NCBI GenBank assembly: GCA_019347795.1
Contig: JAHWKS010000470.1
Coordinates: 1 to 5,359 of the forward strand
Origin: Planctomycetota bacterium
GTDB lineage: Bacteria > Planctomycetota > Planctomycetia > Pirellulales > Pirellulaceae
Length of the DNA: 5,359 nucleotides
Reading direction: 5' to 3'
Under the pieces are notes generated by a model, which had not been told where the DNA came from, did no database searches, and saw only the letters and a list, made by a program, of their open reading frames with translations. The translations under genes were made by a program, and so were the position numbers. Shown piece after piece: positions 1 through 5,359 of the stretch (the first letter of the stretch is position 1; each line of letters starts with the position of its first letter).

Positions 1-97
1 CCTCCAACTTCGCATAGGGAAACAAGTAGCTTTGGCCGGACGTCGCCACTTCGAAGACCTTTTTGCGATTGTTTTGAGAAACCTTTTTGATTTTCAT
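1..97 (-). CDS. Small protein, probably DUF2442-like, N-terminal part only
   Basis: I translated this from the sequence: ATG at 97-95, then 32 codons and one extra base before the window edge, so the C-terminus is missing. The visible protein starts MKIKKVSQNNRKKVFEVAT and continues to a SYLFPYAKLE segment. It is basic at the N-terminus and then reads like the opening beta strands of a small DUF2442-type domain; genes of that family are often found directly next to DUF4160 genes. The start is well supported: the ATG overlaps the TGA of the preceding gene (ATGA at 97-94) and a strong Shine-Dalgarno tract lies 6 bases upstream. The two genes must therefore be co-transcribed and probably translationally coupled. 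Hand count gives about 44% GC here, far below the large genes. Family assignment rests on a fragment plus context and is tentative; function is unknown, with a DNA-binding or antitoxin-like partner role only a guess. Confidence 0.6.
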   Translation of the reverse strand, partial: MKIKKVSQNNRKKVFEVATSGQSYLFPYAKLE

Positions 98-288
98 AGT
101 CGGCCCTCCTCCTCGAGTTCCGCGATCAACTTCAAGATTCGACTGTTCGCTTTTCCTTTCATGGGGACTCTGTTTTCAAGATCCCATTTCACGACGGGTT
201 CGCCGTCCTTGTAGACGTGAACGTGCCTTGGCGGATGATCGCCGATCCACGTGACAAAAATGTAGTTGCCACGCCGAATCTTGCTCAT
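94..288 (-). CDS. DUF4160-family small protein
   Basis: A complete 64-residue protein from ATG (288-286) to TGA (96-94). The key feature is the segment GDHPPRHVHVYKDGEPVVKW (residues 16-35). The pattern DHxPxHxHV is the hallmark of DUF4160, a family of short proteins of unknown biochemical role that are widespread in bacteria and usually sit beside a DUF2442 gene. The length and the position of the motif near the N-terminus fit the family. The two histidines and the aspartate could form a metal or catalytic site, but this is inference. The C-terminus is an acidic helix-like tail (KLIAELEEEGRL). No Shine-Dalgarno sequence precedes the ATG, and a possible promoter lies so close that the mRNA could be leaderless. 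The gene follows the cytochrome-WD40 gene by 50 bases and overlaps the next gene by 4. A toxin-antitoxin-like pair is possible but not shown. Confidence 0.82.
   Translation of the reverse strand: MSKIRRGNYIFVTWIGDHPPRHVHVYKDGEPVVKWDLENRVPMKGKANSRILKLIAELEEEGRL
104..114 (-). promoter_or_regulatory. Strong ribosome binding site inside the DUF4160 gene
   Basis: On the minus strand the bases read GAGGAGGAGGG, followed by the 6-base spacer CCGACT and the ATG at 97-95. This is a near-ideal Shine-Dalgarno sequence, encoded within the Glu-Glu-Glu-Gly codons at the end of the DUF4160 gene. It fixes the start of the downstream small gene. It contrasts with the DUF4160 and cytochrome-WD40 genes here, neither of which has a clear site, and suggests the second protein of the pair is translated more efficiently than the first. 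Confidence 0.75.
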
Positions 289-294
289 CCGGAA

Positions 295-323
295 ATGTTA
301 CCACACAAGGTAACGGAAATCAA
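295..323 (-). promoter_or_regulatory. Candidate sigma70-type promoter for the small two-gene module
   Basis: Reading the minus strand, TTGATT (323-318) is a possible -35 box and TAACAT (300-295) a possible -10 box, separated by exactly 17 bases. Each box matches the consensus at 4 of 6 positions. The expected start of transcription, 7 bases past the -10 box, falls on the A of the DUF4160 ATG at 288, which predicts a leaderless transcript and agrees with the absence of a Shine-Dalgarno sequence. Matches of this quality occur by chance, and planctomycete promoters are poorly defined, so this is a suggestion supported mainly by the spacing and by the overlapping palindrome. Confidence 0.4.
297..314. 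repeat. Operator-like inverted repeat upstream of the DUF4160 gene
   Basis: A perfect 6-bp inverted repeat, GTTACC and GGTAAC, separated by 6 bases (ACACAA). It spans the downstream part of the candidate promoter spacer and covers four bases of the candidate -10 box, ending 8 bases before the DUF4160 start codon. A homodimeric repressor binding here would block transcription, as in autoregulated small two-gene modules. A second signal overlaps it: the 7-mer CGGAAAT occurs at 290-296 and again at 314-320, 24 bases apart in the same orientation, flanking the palindrome. It is too short, and lacks a T tract, to act as an intrinsic terminator for the upstream gene. The regulatory role is inferred. 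Confidence 0.45.
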
Positions 324-338
324 GATTGGCGGCGGAAG

Positions 339-1688
339 CTACTGCTCCGTCGGTTTTGCGTAGCCGGGGGCGGCGAGGAATTTCGCGGTTTGGGCGCCGT
401 CTTCGACGTTCCAGATGCGGACTTCGCCGTCGAAGGCGCCGGTCGCCAGGCGTTTGGTCGGCGGGTGATAGGCGGCCGTGAGGACCCACTCCTCGTGGCC
501 GCGGTAGTCGCGGACGTGCTTGCGGTCGTTCAGGTTGAACTGGCGGGCGCTTTTGTCGGCCGAGACGGCGAAGAGCTGGTCTTCGCCGGTTTCGAGCTTA
601 TAGGCCTCGGCGCCGAAGCCGGCCACGTCGGCGCTCTTCTTGCCGTCGGCGATCTTCCAGAGCATCACCTTGTTGTCGGCGCCGCTGGAGTAGACCTCCT
701 CGCCGCTGGGATGAAACGCGACGCCTTTGACCGGCTGGTTGTGGTCGGAGAAGGTGATCAACAGCTCGCCCGACTTCGCGTCGAAGACCTTGGCGGTCTT
801 ATCGCGGCTGGCGGTGGCGAGCTTCGCGCCGTCGCCGCTCCAGGCCACGGCCATCACCCAATCGCTGTGGCTGGTGATCGTCAACTCCTCCTTGCCGCTC
901 TCCACGTCGTACACCCGCACTATGCCGTCGGCGGCGCAGACGGCGAGCCGTTTGCCGTCGGGCGAAAACACCGCGTCGAAGGCGACGTCGGACATCGTGC
1001 CCAGCACCTTCACGAGCTCGCCGCTCTCGGCGTTGTAGAGCCGCACTTCGCCCCGCCGCCCCGGCGAACCGGACGCCGCCGCCAGCAGCTTTCCTTCCGG
1101 ATGAAGATCGAGGCCGTAAGTGCGTTGATCGACGTTCTTGATCCGCCGCGCGAGTTGGCCCTCGCTCGTGCTCCAGACCGTGATCTCGTGGTATCCGCCG
1201 GCGAAAAGCTGCGAGCCGTCGGCCGAGAACTCCAGCGCCGTGATCGGCAGCGTCTGCGGATACGCCTCGGGCGGATCGGGATGCACCGGCGGCGGGACGA
1301 TGGACGCCAAATCGGCCCCCGGATCCTCAGCATCATATTCGGCGCCTTGCTCTATCCACTTGCGGATGATGGTTACGTGTTCTTCAGGGAGCGGCTCGCC
1401 CTCCAGCGGCATTCGTTCGCCTTCGTCTTCGCTGGTGATGCGGCGGTACAGCTCGCTGTCGTCGAGATCGCCGGCGGTGAACGGCGCCAGACCGGTATCG
1501 CCGCCCTGCGAAAGCCGCTCGAAAGAGTCGATTCGATAGCTTCCCTCGGCCTTCTTTGAGCCGTGGCACGCCAGGCAATTGGAAAGCAGAATCGGCGCCA
1601 CATCCGCGCGGAACGAGACGGCGTCTTCGGCGAAGCCGTTCGACGCGCACAGGAGGCACATAATCGCAGCGATAACAGATCTTCGCAT
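339..1688 (-). CDS. Secreted cytochrome c-type domain fused to a WD40 beta-propeller
   Basis: A 449-residue protein with a signal peptide (MRRSVIAAIMCLLCASNGFA, cleavage likely after A20, before ED). Residues about 25-115 form a planctomycete-type cytochrome c domain: VAPILLSNCLACHGS holds the haem motif CxxCH (C38, C41, H42), and the RMPLEGEPL segment supplies Met93 as a likely second axial ligand, followed by the usual WIEQGA helix end. Residues about 148-435 contain some seven WD40 repeats with typical FSPDGKRLAV, VAFHPSGEEV and VRIWNVEDG blades, enough for one closed propeller. I chose the ATG at 1688 because it begins the signal peptide; an in-frame TTG at 1748 lies inside a palindrome. 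No Shine-Dalgarno sequence is visible. The protein should act outside the cytoplasmic membrane, with the propeller as a protein-binding platform and the haem for electron transfer or sensing. The family is common in Planctomycetes; its substrate is unknown. Confidence 0.93.
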   Translation of the reverse strand: MRRSVIAAIMCLLCASNGFAEDAVSFRADVAPILLSNCLACHGSKKAEGSYRIDSFERLSQGGDTGLAPFTAGDLDDSELYRRITSEDEGERMPLEGEPLPEEHVTIIRKWIEQGAEYDAEDPGADLASIVPPPVHPDPPEAYPQTLPITALEFSADGSQLFAGGYHEITVWSTSEGQLARRIKNVDQRTYGLDLHPEGKLLAAASGSPGRRGEVRLYNAESGELVKVLGTMSDVAFDAVFSPDGKRLAVCAADGIVRVYDVESGKEELTITSHSDWVMAVAWSGDGAKLATASRDKTAKVFDAKSGELLITFSDHNQPVKGVAFHPSGEEVYSSGADNKVMLWKIADGKKSADVAGFGAEAYKLETGEDQLFAVSADKSARQFNLNDRKHVRDYRGHEEWVLTAAYHPPTKRLATGAFDGEVRIWNVEDGAQTAKFLAAPGYAKPTEQ

Positions 1689-1730
1689 AGAGGAGATGCT
1701 CGTATGTAAGCGTGGCTCGCATGTGACTTC

Positions 1731-1810
1731 GTTTAACCGCGTGCCCAACGGGCCGCGCGAGGAGCGCCCATTGCTCGACTTCGCGCGGCCCGTTGGGCAC
1801 GCGGTTAAAC
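1731..1810. repeat. 80-bp palindromic element with perfect 30-bp arms
   Basis: Bases 1731-1760 are the exact reverse complement of 1781-1810, with no mismatch over 30 bp, around a 20-base centre (1761-1780). The arm begins GTTTAACCGCGTGCCCAACG and ends GGGCCGCGCGA. Each arm also contains its own small hairpin (GCCC-AAC-GGGC at 1743-1753, GCCC-GTT-GGGC at 1788-1798), and the centre can fold further (GAGC at 1762-1765 with GCTC at 1773-1776). The element fills most of the 129-base gap between the DUF1549/DUF1553 gene, whose stop lies 7 bases away, and the cytochrome-WD40 gene. Neither outer side carries a run of T, so it is not a classical intrinsic terminator. A 7-mer GTGGCTC lies in direct orientation on both sides (1712-1718 and 1813-1819), but not at the ends of the arms. 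It may be a mobile palindromic repeat or a transcript hairpin that stabilises or attenuates the mRNA. Confidence 0.95.
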
Positions 1811-1817
1811 CAGTGGC

Positions 1818-4301
1818 TCAATGCTGGAATAAAAACTCGTGCGTATTTAAGATCGCCCAGCACACGTCGTCCAGCGCCTCGATGCGGTTGTCGGGTTTGG
1901 CGGCGACGTGGGAGAGGCTGGCCTCGAGCTCGCCCTCGCTCGGCTCGCGACAGAGGGCGGCGAGGTAGAGCGTGCGGATGACCTCGTCGTCGGGCTTGTT
2001 CTCGCTGATCAGCCGGCGGAAGCGGTTGTTCGCGTCGCGGAGCTTGCCGTGCACGAGCGGACCGTTGAACAGTTGCAGCGCCTGGCCGAGGTTCGAGTCG
2101 TCGCTCCGCTCGCACTCGCACACCGTCTGCCGCTCGGGCTGGCCGAAGACTTTGAGGAACTCATTATCGGCCAGGTCGGGCGAGGGAAGCTGCGTCGCCT
2201 TGACGCTCGCCGGGAGCGAGCCGAATTTCTCCGCCACTCCGGTGACGTGGCAGATCGCGTCCAGAAGCTGCTCGGCCGAGAGCAGCCGCGGCTGATAGTG
2301 CGAGAAGAACTTCTTGTCCTCGTCGTTGAACTCGTTCGGCCGAGAGCTGGCCTGGTACGTGCGGCTGTTGAGGATCGTGCGGAGCAGATGCTTGCGGTCG
2401 AACCGATACTCCGCAAAATCCTTAGCCAGCGCGTCCAAGAGCGCCGCATTGGAGGGCGGATTCGAGTCGCGAAAGTCATCCGGCGGATCGACGATGCCGC
2501 GGCCGAAGAGGTGCGCCCAGATGCGGTTCGCCTCGACGCGGGCGAAGAAGGGATTGTCCTTCTCGGTCAGCCAGTGGGCGAAGGGGTCGCGGCGATCGGC
2601 GTCGGCGGGAACGTCCATCTCGCCCGCCTCCGGCGCCCAGGGCTTCATCGTCTCGCCCGTTCGCGGTTGCGTGATCTCGCCGGAGCGTGCGGCGTAGACG
2701 AACATTTCATCGGGTCGCGAGGCTGACTTTCGCTGGACGCGGTTGAAGAAGGCCGCCATCCCGTAGTAGTTATCCTGCGTCCAGCGCTCGAAGGGATGAT
2801 TGTGGCACTTGGCGCACTGCAACCGCGCGCCTAGGAACACCTGGGCGATGCTCTCAACCGTGTCGTTCACGTCGGTGGCGGTGCGATAGAAGTTGGCCGC
2901 CGGATTGACGTGCGTGCTCCCCGAGGCGGTCAGCACCTCGCGGGCGAACTCGTCATAAGGGGCGTTCTCCTGGAACGATCGCAAGAGCCACTGGTGATAC
3001 TTGTGCACGCCCGCGTCGCCGACCGCCTTCTTCGTCATCCGCAACAGGTCCCCCCACTTCAGCGCCCAGAAGCGGGCATACTCCGGCCGCTCCAGGAGGC
3101 CGTCGATCAGCTTGCTGCGCTTGTCGGGGGCCGAATCGGAGAGAAACGCCTGTGTTTCTTCAATCGTGGGCAGAACGCCGATCGTGTCGAGGTAGACGCG
3201 GCGGATGAACTCCTCATCGGCGCACAACTCCGACGGCAGGAATTTGAGCTGCTTGAGCTTCGCGTAAACGTGGTCGTCGATGTAGTTGTTCGACGGCGGA
3301 TCGCTCCAGGCGAAGCCTTCGATGTCGCGGACGAAGGTGACGTAGACCGACTCGATGAACTCCATATACCGGACCATGATCGCCGCCTCGCCGCGGTCCT
3401 TGCCGGTCACCAGTCCGCCGACCGCAACCTCCGCCACCTGCTCATCGCTGCTGGAGTAGACCGCCAGCGGCGTCACGTCCCGCACCGAGCCATCGGAGAA
3501 ATGCGCCAGCACGCATAGCTGTTGCTGGTTTGCGTCTTTTGTGGCGTCGTCGATCTTATAAACCCGCCCCGAGCCCGGGAACACCTCGATCCGCACGCAC
3601 TTCGGGGCCTCGGGGGGATCAAGCCGGCAGCCTTCGGCGATCCAATCGCGCAGCAGCGTGAATGCCGGATCGCCCTTCGTGAGCTTCAAACCGCCGCCGT
3701 GCGGGACCTTCATCATCGGCTTGAGGAGCAGCAGGCTGGAGTCCGGATCGTGCACGTTGGTTCGCCGGCCGTACTCCTCGCGGATGAGCGTGAACTTGTC
3801 CAACTCCGGATCGAACGCGCGAAGCGACATTCGGAAGCCTCCCTTGCCGCTGGGTGAGCCGTGACAGGCGCCGGCATTGCATCCCTGCTTCGTGATGGCC
3901 GCCAGCGCGCCGTGATAGAACGAAACCGGCGCCGGCCGGCTGTAGTTCTCCACCTCGACCGCCACCGTCGTCGTCAGGCCGCCGACCTCCACCGCGATCT
4001 CGGCTTTGCCGTCGCCGCGCGGCAGCACGACGCCATTCTCCACAACCGCGACGCCGGGATCGCTCGAGGCGAAGCTCGCGCTTCGCGTCGCATCCGCCTG
4101 CCGATCATCGGCGTAATTCGTGGTGATGACCAGTTGCATCTGCTCTCGCGGACCATCAAAGCGGACAGCCGGCGGGAAGACGTCAATCGTGGCGGGCGCC
4201 GGCCGATCCTCCGCGGAGGCGACGGACGCGAAGGCAATTGTTATCCCCACGAACAGAAGGGGGAGTCGAGTTCTGAGCATCCTCGCAGAGATCGGCATCA
4301 T
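1818..4301 (-). CDS. DUF1549/DUF1553 (PSD1) protein with Ig-like domains and haem-type motifs
   Basis: An 827-residue exported protein. The N-terminus holds a signal peptide (LPLLFVGITIAFASVASA, cleavage likely after A30, before ED). Residues about 37-118 and 235-323 resemble bacterial Ig-like BIG_2 domains (SSDEQVAEV, GGLVTGKDRGEA). Between them lies a cytochrome-like segment, KQGCNAGACHGSPSGKGGF (C141, C146, H147), with the unusual spacing CX4CH. DUF1549 covers about 337-545 (IDDHVYAKL start; LQCAKCHNHPFERW with CxxCH at C496, C499, H500). DUF1553 covers about 575-822 (NPFFARVEANRIWAHLFGRG; QALQLFNGP; ending NTHEFLFQH, the usual family end). The gene therefore looks complete. Start: ATG at 4301 overlaps the upstream stop as ATGA; ATG at 4298 (better spaced from AGGTGG at 4303-4308) and ATG at 4280 are alternatives. 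These proteins are hallmark paralogues of Planctomycetes, suspected of periplasmic redox or polymer breakdown roles, but their activity is unproven. Confidence 0.94.
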   Translation of the reverse strand: MMPISARMLRTRLPLLFVGITIAFASVASAEDRPAPATIDVFPPAVRFDGPREQMQLVITTNYADDRQADATRSASFASSDPGVAVVENGVVLPRGDGKAEIAVEVGGLTTTVAVEVENYSRPAPVSFYHGALAAITKQGCNAGACHGSPSGKGGFRMSLRAFDPELDKFTLIREEYGRRTNVHDPDSSLLLLKPMMKVPHGGGLKLTKGDPAFTLLRDWIAEGCRLDPPEAPKCVRIEVFPGSGRVYKIDDATKDANQQQLCVLAHFSDGSVRDVTPLAVYSSSDEQVAEVAVGGLVTGKDRGEAAIMVRYMEFIESVYVTFVRDIEGFAWSDPPSNNYIDDHVYAKLKQLKFLPSELCADEEFIRRVYLDTIGVLPTIEETQAFLSDSAPDKRSKLIDGLLERPEYARFWALKWGDLLRMTKKAVGDAGVHKYHQWLLRSFQENAPYDEFAREVLTASGSTHVNPAANFYRTATDVNDTVESIAQVFLGARLQCAKCHNHPFERWTQDNYYGMAAFFNRVQRKSASRPDEMFVYAARSGEITQPRTGETMKPWAPEAGEMDVPADADRRDPFAHWLTEKDNPFFARVEANRIWAHLFGRGIVDPPDDFRDSNPPSNAALLDALAKDFAEYRFDRKHLLRTILNSRTYQASSRPNEFNDEDKKFFSHYQPRLLSAEQLLDAICHVTGVAEKFGSLPASVKATQLPSPDLADNEFLKVFGQPERQTVCECERSDDSNLGQALQLFNGPLVHGKLRDANNRFRRLISENKPDDEVIRTLYLAALCREPSEGELEASLSHVAAKPDNRIEALDDVCWAILNTHEFLFQH

Positions 4302-5359
4302 TCCACCTTCAGTTTCACGGTCATGGCGACTTTCAAGCCCCGGGCGCCGTGCTCCCCGAAGGCGAGAATCTGGAAGGGATGCTCGCCCGCAGGCAGGTCC
4401 TTCCCGGCGACGGTGATTTCCAGTCGCTCGTCCTGGTCCTTGCCTTCCTTCTTCAGGGCGGCCGTCGCGTCGGCGGGCAGCCCTTCCACCAGCACAATCG
4501 GGTCTTGCTTGTAGTCTTTGTTCTTGCGCTCCAGGGTGAGAGCAAACTTGGCTTCCCGCTTCTCGCGATCAAATACGACAGTTTCCTCCGTCGCCGTGAG
4601 GGCGAAGAACGGCGCCGGCGGCGATCCGACGGCGGCGTGGATCGCGCCGTCCATCCACGACGGCACGGACGGCAACTCGGGCCGCTTGGTCTTGAGCAGC
4701 GCCGCGGTGCTCAGCTCCGCGCGGGCCTCGCCTTCGATGGCCTCTCCGACGATCCGCAGCGTGAGCAGCTCGCCTTCCTGCACGTCCGGCGGGACCAGCA
4801 CCAGAAGCCGCGTTTCTTTCCCGCCCGCGGGAATCGTGTCCTGGCGAAGCTGAAAGCCCTCGCGCGGCGTGGCCAGCGAAAGGCGGATCGGCCCGTTGTA
4901 GCCCTGTCGGTCGGCCTGCACGTCGAGCGCGAAGGCGCCATCGGCGTTGGTAAGGAACTTGTGCTGGACGTTTTTGTCGTTCTTCAGCGCGAGCGAGAAT
5001 CGCGGCTGCTCCGGCTCGACCTCGACGCGATAGGCAAAGCTCGTTCCGCCGGCGCCGAGCAATTCGGCGACCGTCAGCCGATAGACGCCGTCGGCCGGAG
5101 CGGAAAACGTCAGCGTCTCGACATGATTGCCGGCGCCCGCTTCCGCCAGGCTGGCGACTTTCTCGTCAAAGACGCGGAGGAACAGATACGCCGGCGAGCC
5201 AAGCGTGCGGCTCAGGCCGCGGATGATCAGTTTCTCCCCCTTCTTCACGGCGAAGCGGAAGTGATCGACGTCTCCCGGCTGCTGGAACTGCCCATTGAAC
5301 GCCGCCGGCAAGTCAACCTCCGGAGCGGCTGGGGGATCGTCGTTCGGCTCGGCCTCCAT
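4298..5359 (-). CDS. Secreted PPC-domain protein, C-terminal part
   Basis: The frame is open to the window edge, and 353 residues are visible. The ATG at 5359-5357 is most likely an internal Met: the protein there starts directly with the core of a domain (MEAEPNDDPPAAPEV), with no signal peptide. Visible residues 1-115 resemble a bacterial pre-peptidase C-terminal (PPC) domain: EPNDDP, FNGQFQQPGDVDHFRFAVKK, then APADGVYRLTVAEL. The rest (about 118-353) is beta-rich, with two or more Ig/CARDB-like segments (YNGPIRLSLATP, PAGGKETRLLVLVPPDVQEG, DLPAGEHPFQILAFGEHGARG), and ends KLKVE. No catalytic motif is visible. In planctomycetes such proteins, often with more PPC repeats upstream, commonly precede DUF1549/DUF1553 genes. 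The 4-base overlap with the next gene indicates one operon and probable translational coupling. A cell-surface or periplasmic scaffold or binding role is inferred. Confidence 0.85.
   Translation of the reverse strand: MEAEPNDDPPAAPEVDLPAAFNGQFQQPGDVDHFRFAVKKGEKLIIRGLSRTLGSPAYLFLRVFDEKVASLAEAGAGNHVETLTFSAPADGVYRLTVAELLGAGGTSFAYRVEVEPEQPRFSLALKNDKNVQHKFLTNADGAFALDVQADRQGYNGPIRLSLATPREGFQLRQDTIPAGGKETRLLVLVPPDVQEGELLTLRIVGEAIEGEARAELSTAALLKTKRPELPSVPSWMDGAIHAAVGSPPAPFFALTATEETVVFDREKREAKFALTLERKNKDYKQDPIVLVEGLPADATAALKKEGKDQDERLEITVAGKDLPAGEHPFQILAFGEHGARGLKVAMTVKLKVE

Noticed and set aside
390..1559. A 389-codon open frame on the plus strand, antisense to the cytochrome-WD40 gene
   Set aside because: It lies wholly opposite a gene with clear domains, its translation is low-complexity (Ala, Val, Arg, Gly rich) with no recognisable motif, and high GC content removes stop codons from the antisense frame.
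1689..1730. A separate promoter for the cytochrome-WD40 gene
   Set aside because: I found TTACAT at a plausible -10 place but no partner -35 box at 16-18 bases, so I could not support a promoter.
1689..1748. A 20-residue N-terminal extension of the cytochrome-WD40 protein starting at TTG 1748
   Set aside because: The start codon lies inside the palindromic element and the extension would bury the signal peptide. The ATG at 1688 gives a normal secreted protein.
1731..1810. The palindrome as a rho-independent terminator
   Set aside because: No T tract follows the stem in either direction, and a 30-bp perfect stem is much longer than typical terminators. Partial attenuation remains possible and is listed as a finding.
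1731..1810. The palindrome as a CRISPR unit or a tRNA-like gene
   Set aside because: There is only one inverted pair with no regularly spaced direct repeats, and the fold has no anticodon arm or tRNA box motifs.
1384..2121. A 245-codon minus-strand frame that runs through the palindrome and joins parts of both large genes
   Set aside because: It is out of frame with both real genes, its product is Arg-rich, and it has no domain. It is open only because of high GC content.
1908..2726. A 272-codon open frame on the plus strand, antisense to the DUF1549/DUF1553 gene
   Set aside because: Same reasons: complete overlap with a well-supported gene and a composition typical of antisense translation in GC-rich DNA. 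The other long plus-strand frames at 2910-3518 and 3861-4514 were rejected likewise.

Overview
The window looks like chromosomal DNA from a planctomycete (Planctomycetota, probably a Pirellulales-type lineage; this is inferred from gene content only). All five genes I can support lie on the minus strand, so transcription runs from position 5359 towards position 1. The three large genes belong to families that are strongly expanded in Planctomycetes: a secreted protein with a pre-peptidase C-terminal (PPC) type domain, a DUF1549/DUF1553 ('planctomycete cytochrome / PSD1') protein, and a secreted c-type cytochrome fused to a WD40 propeller. Their GC content is high (a 60-base sample hand-counted at 68%), which explains the many long open frames on the opposite strand; I treat those as shadows.

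Layout in the direction of transcription: (1) 5359-4298, the C-terminal 353 residues of the PPC-domain protein, whose start lies outside the window; (2) 4301-1818, the DUF1549/DUF1553 protein with Ig-like (BIG_2-like) segments and two cysteine-histidine haem-type motifs, joined to the first gene by an ATGA stop/start overlap; (3) 1817-1689, a 129-base non-coding gap mostly filled by a perfect 30-bp inverted repeat around a 20-bp centre (1731-1810); (4) 1688-339, the cytochrome c-WD40 protein with a signal peptide; (5) 338-289, a short gap holding a candidate promoter overlapped by a small palindrome; (6) 288-94, a 64-residue DUF4160-like protein; (7) 97-1, the N-terminal 32 residues of a second small protein, probably DUF2442-like, again started by an ATGA overlap.

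The first three genes probably form an operon for an exported, possibly haem-bearing assembly in the periplasm or at the cell surface. Such clusters are common in planctomycetes but their biochemical role is unresolved. The last two genes look like a separate small two-gene module with its own promoter and operator-like site and a lower GC content than the large genes. The most unusual sequence structure is the 80-bp perfect palindrome between the second and third large genes, which could be a mobile palindromic repeat or an RNA hairpin that sets expression within the operon.
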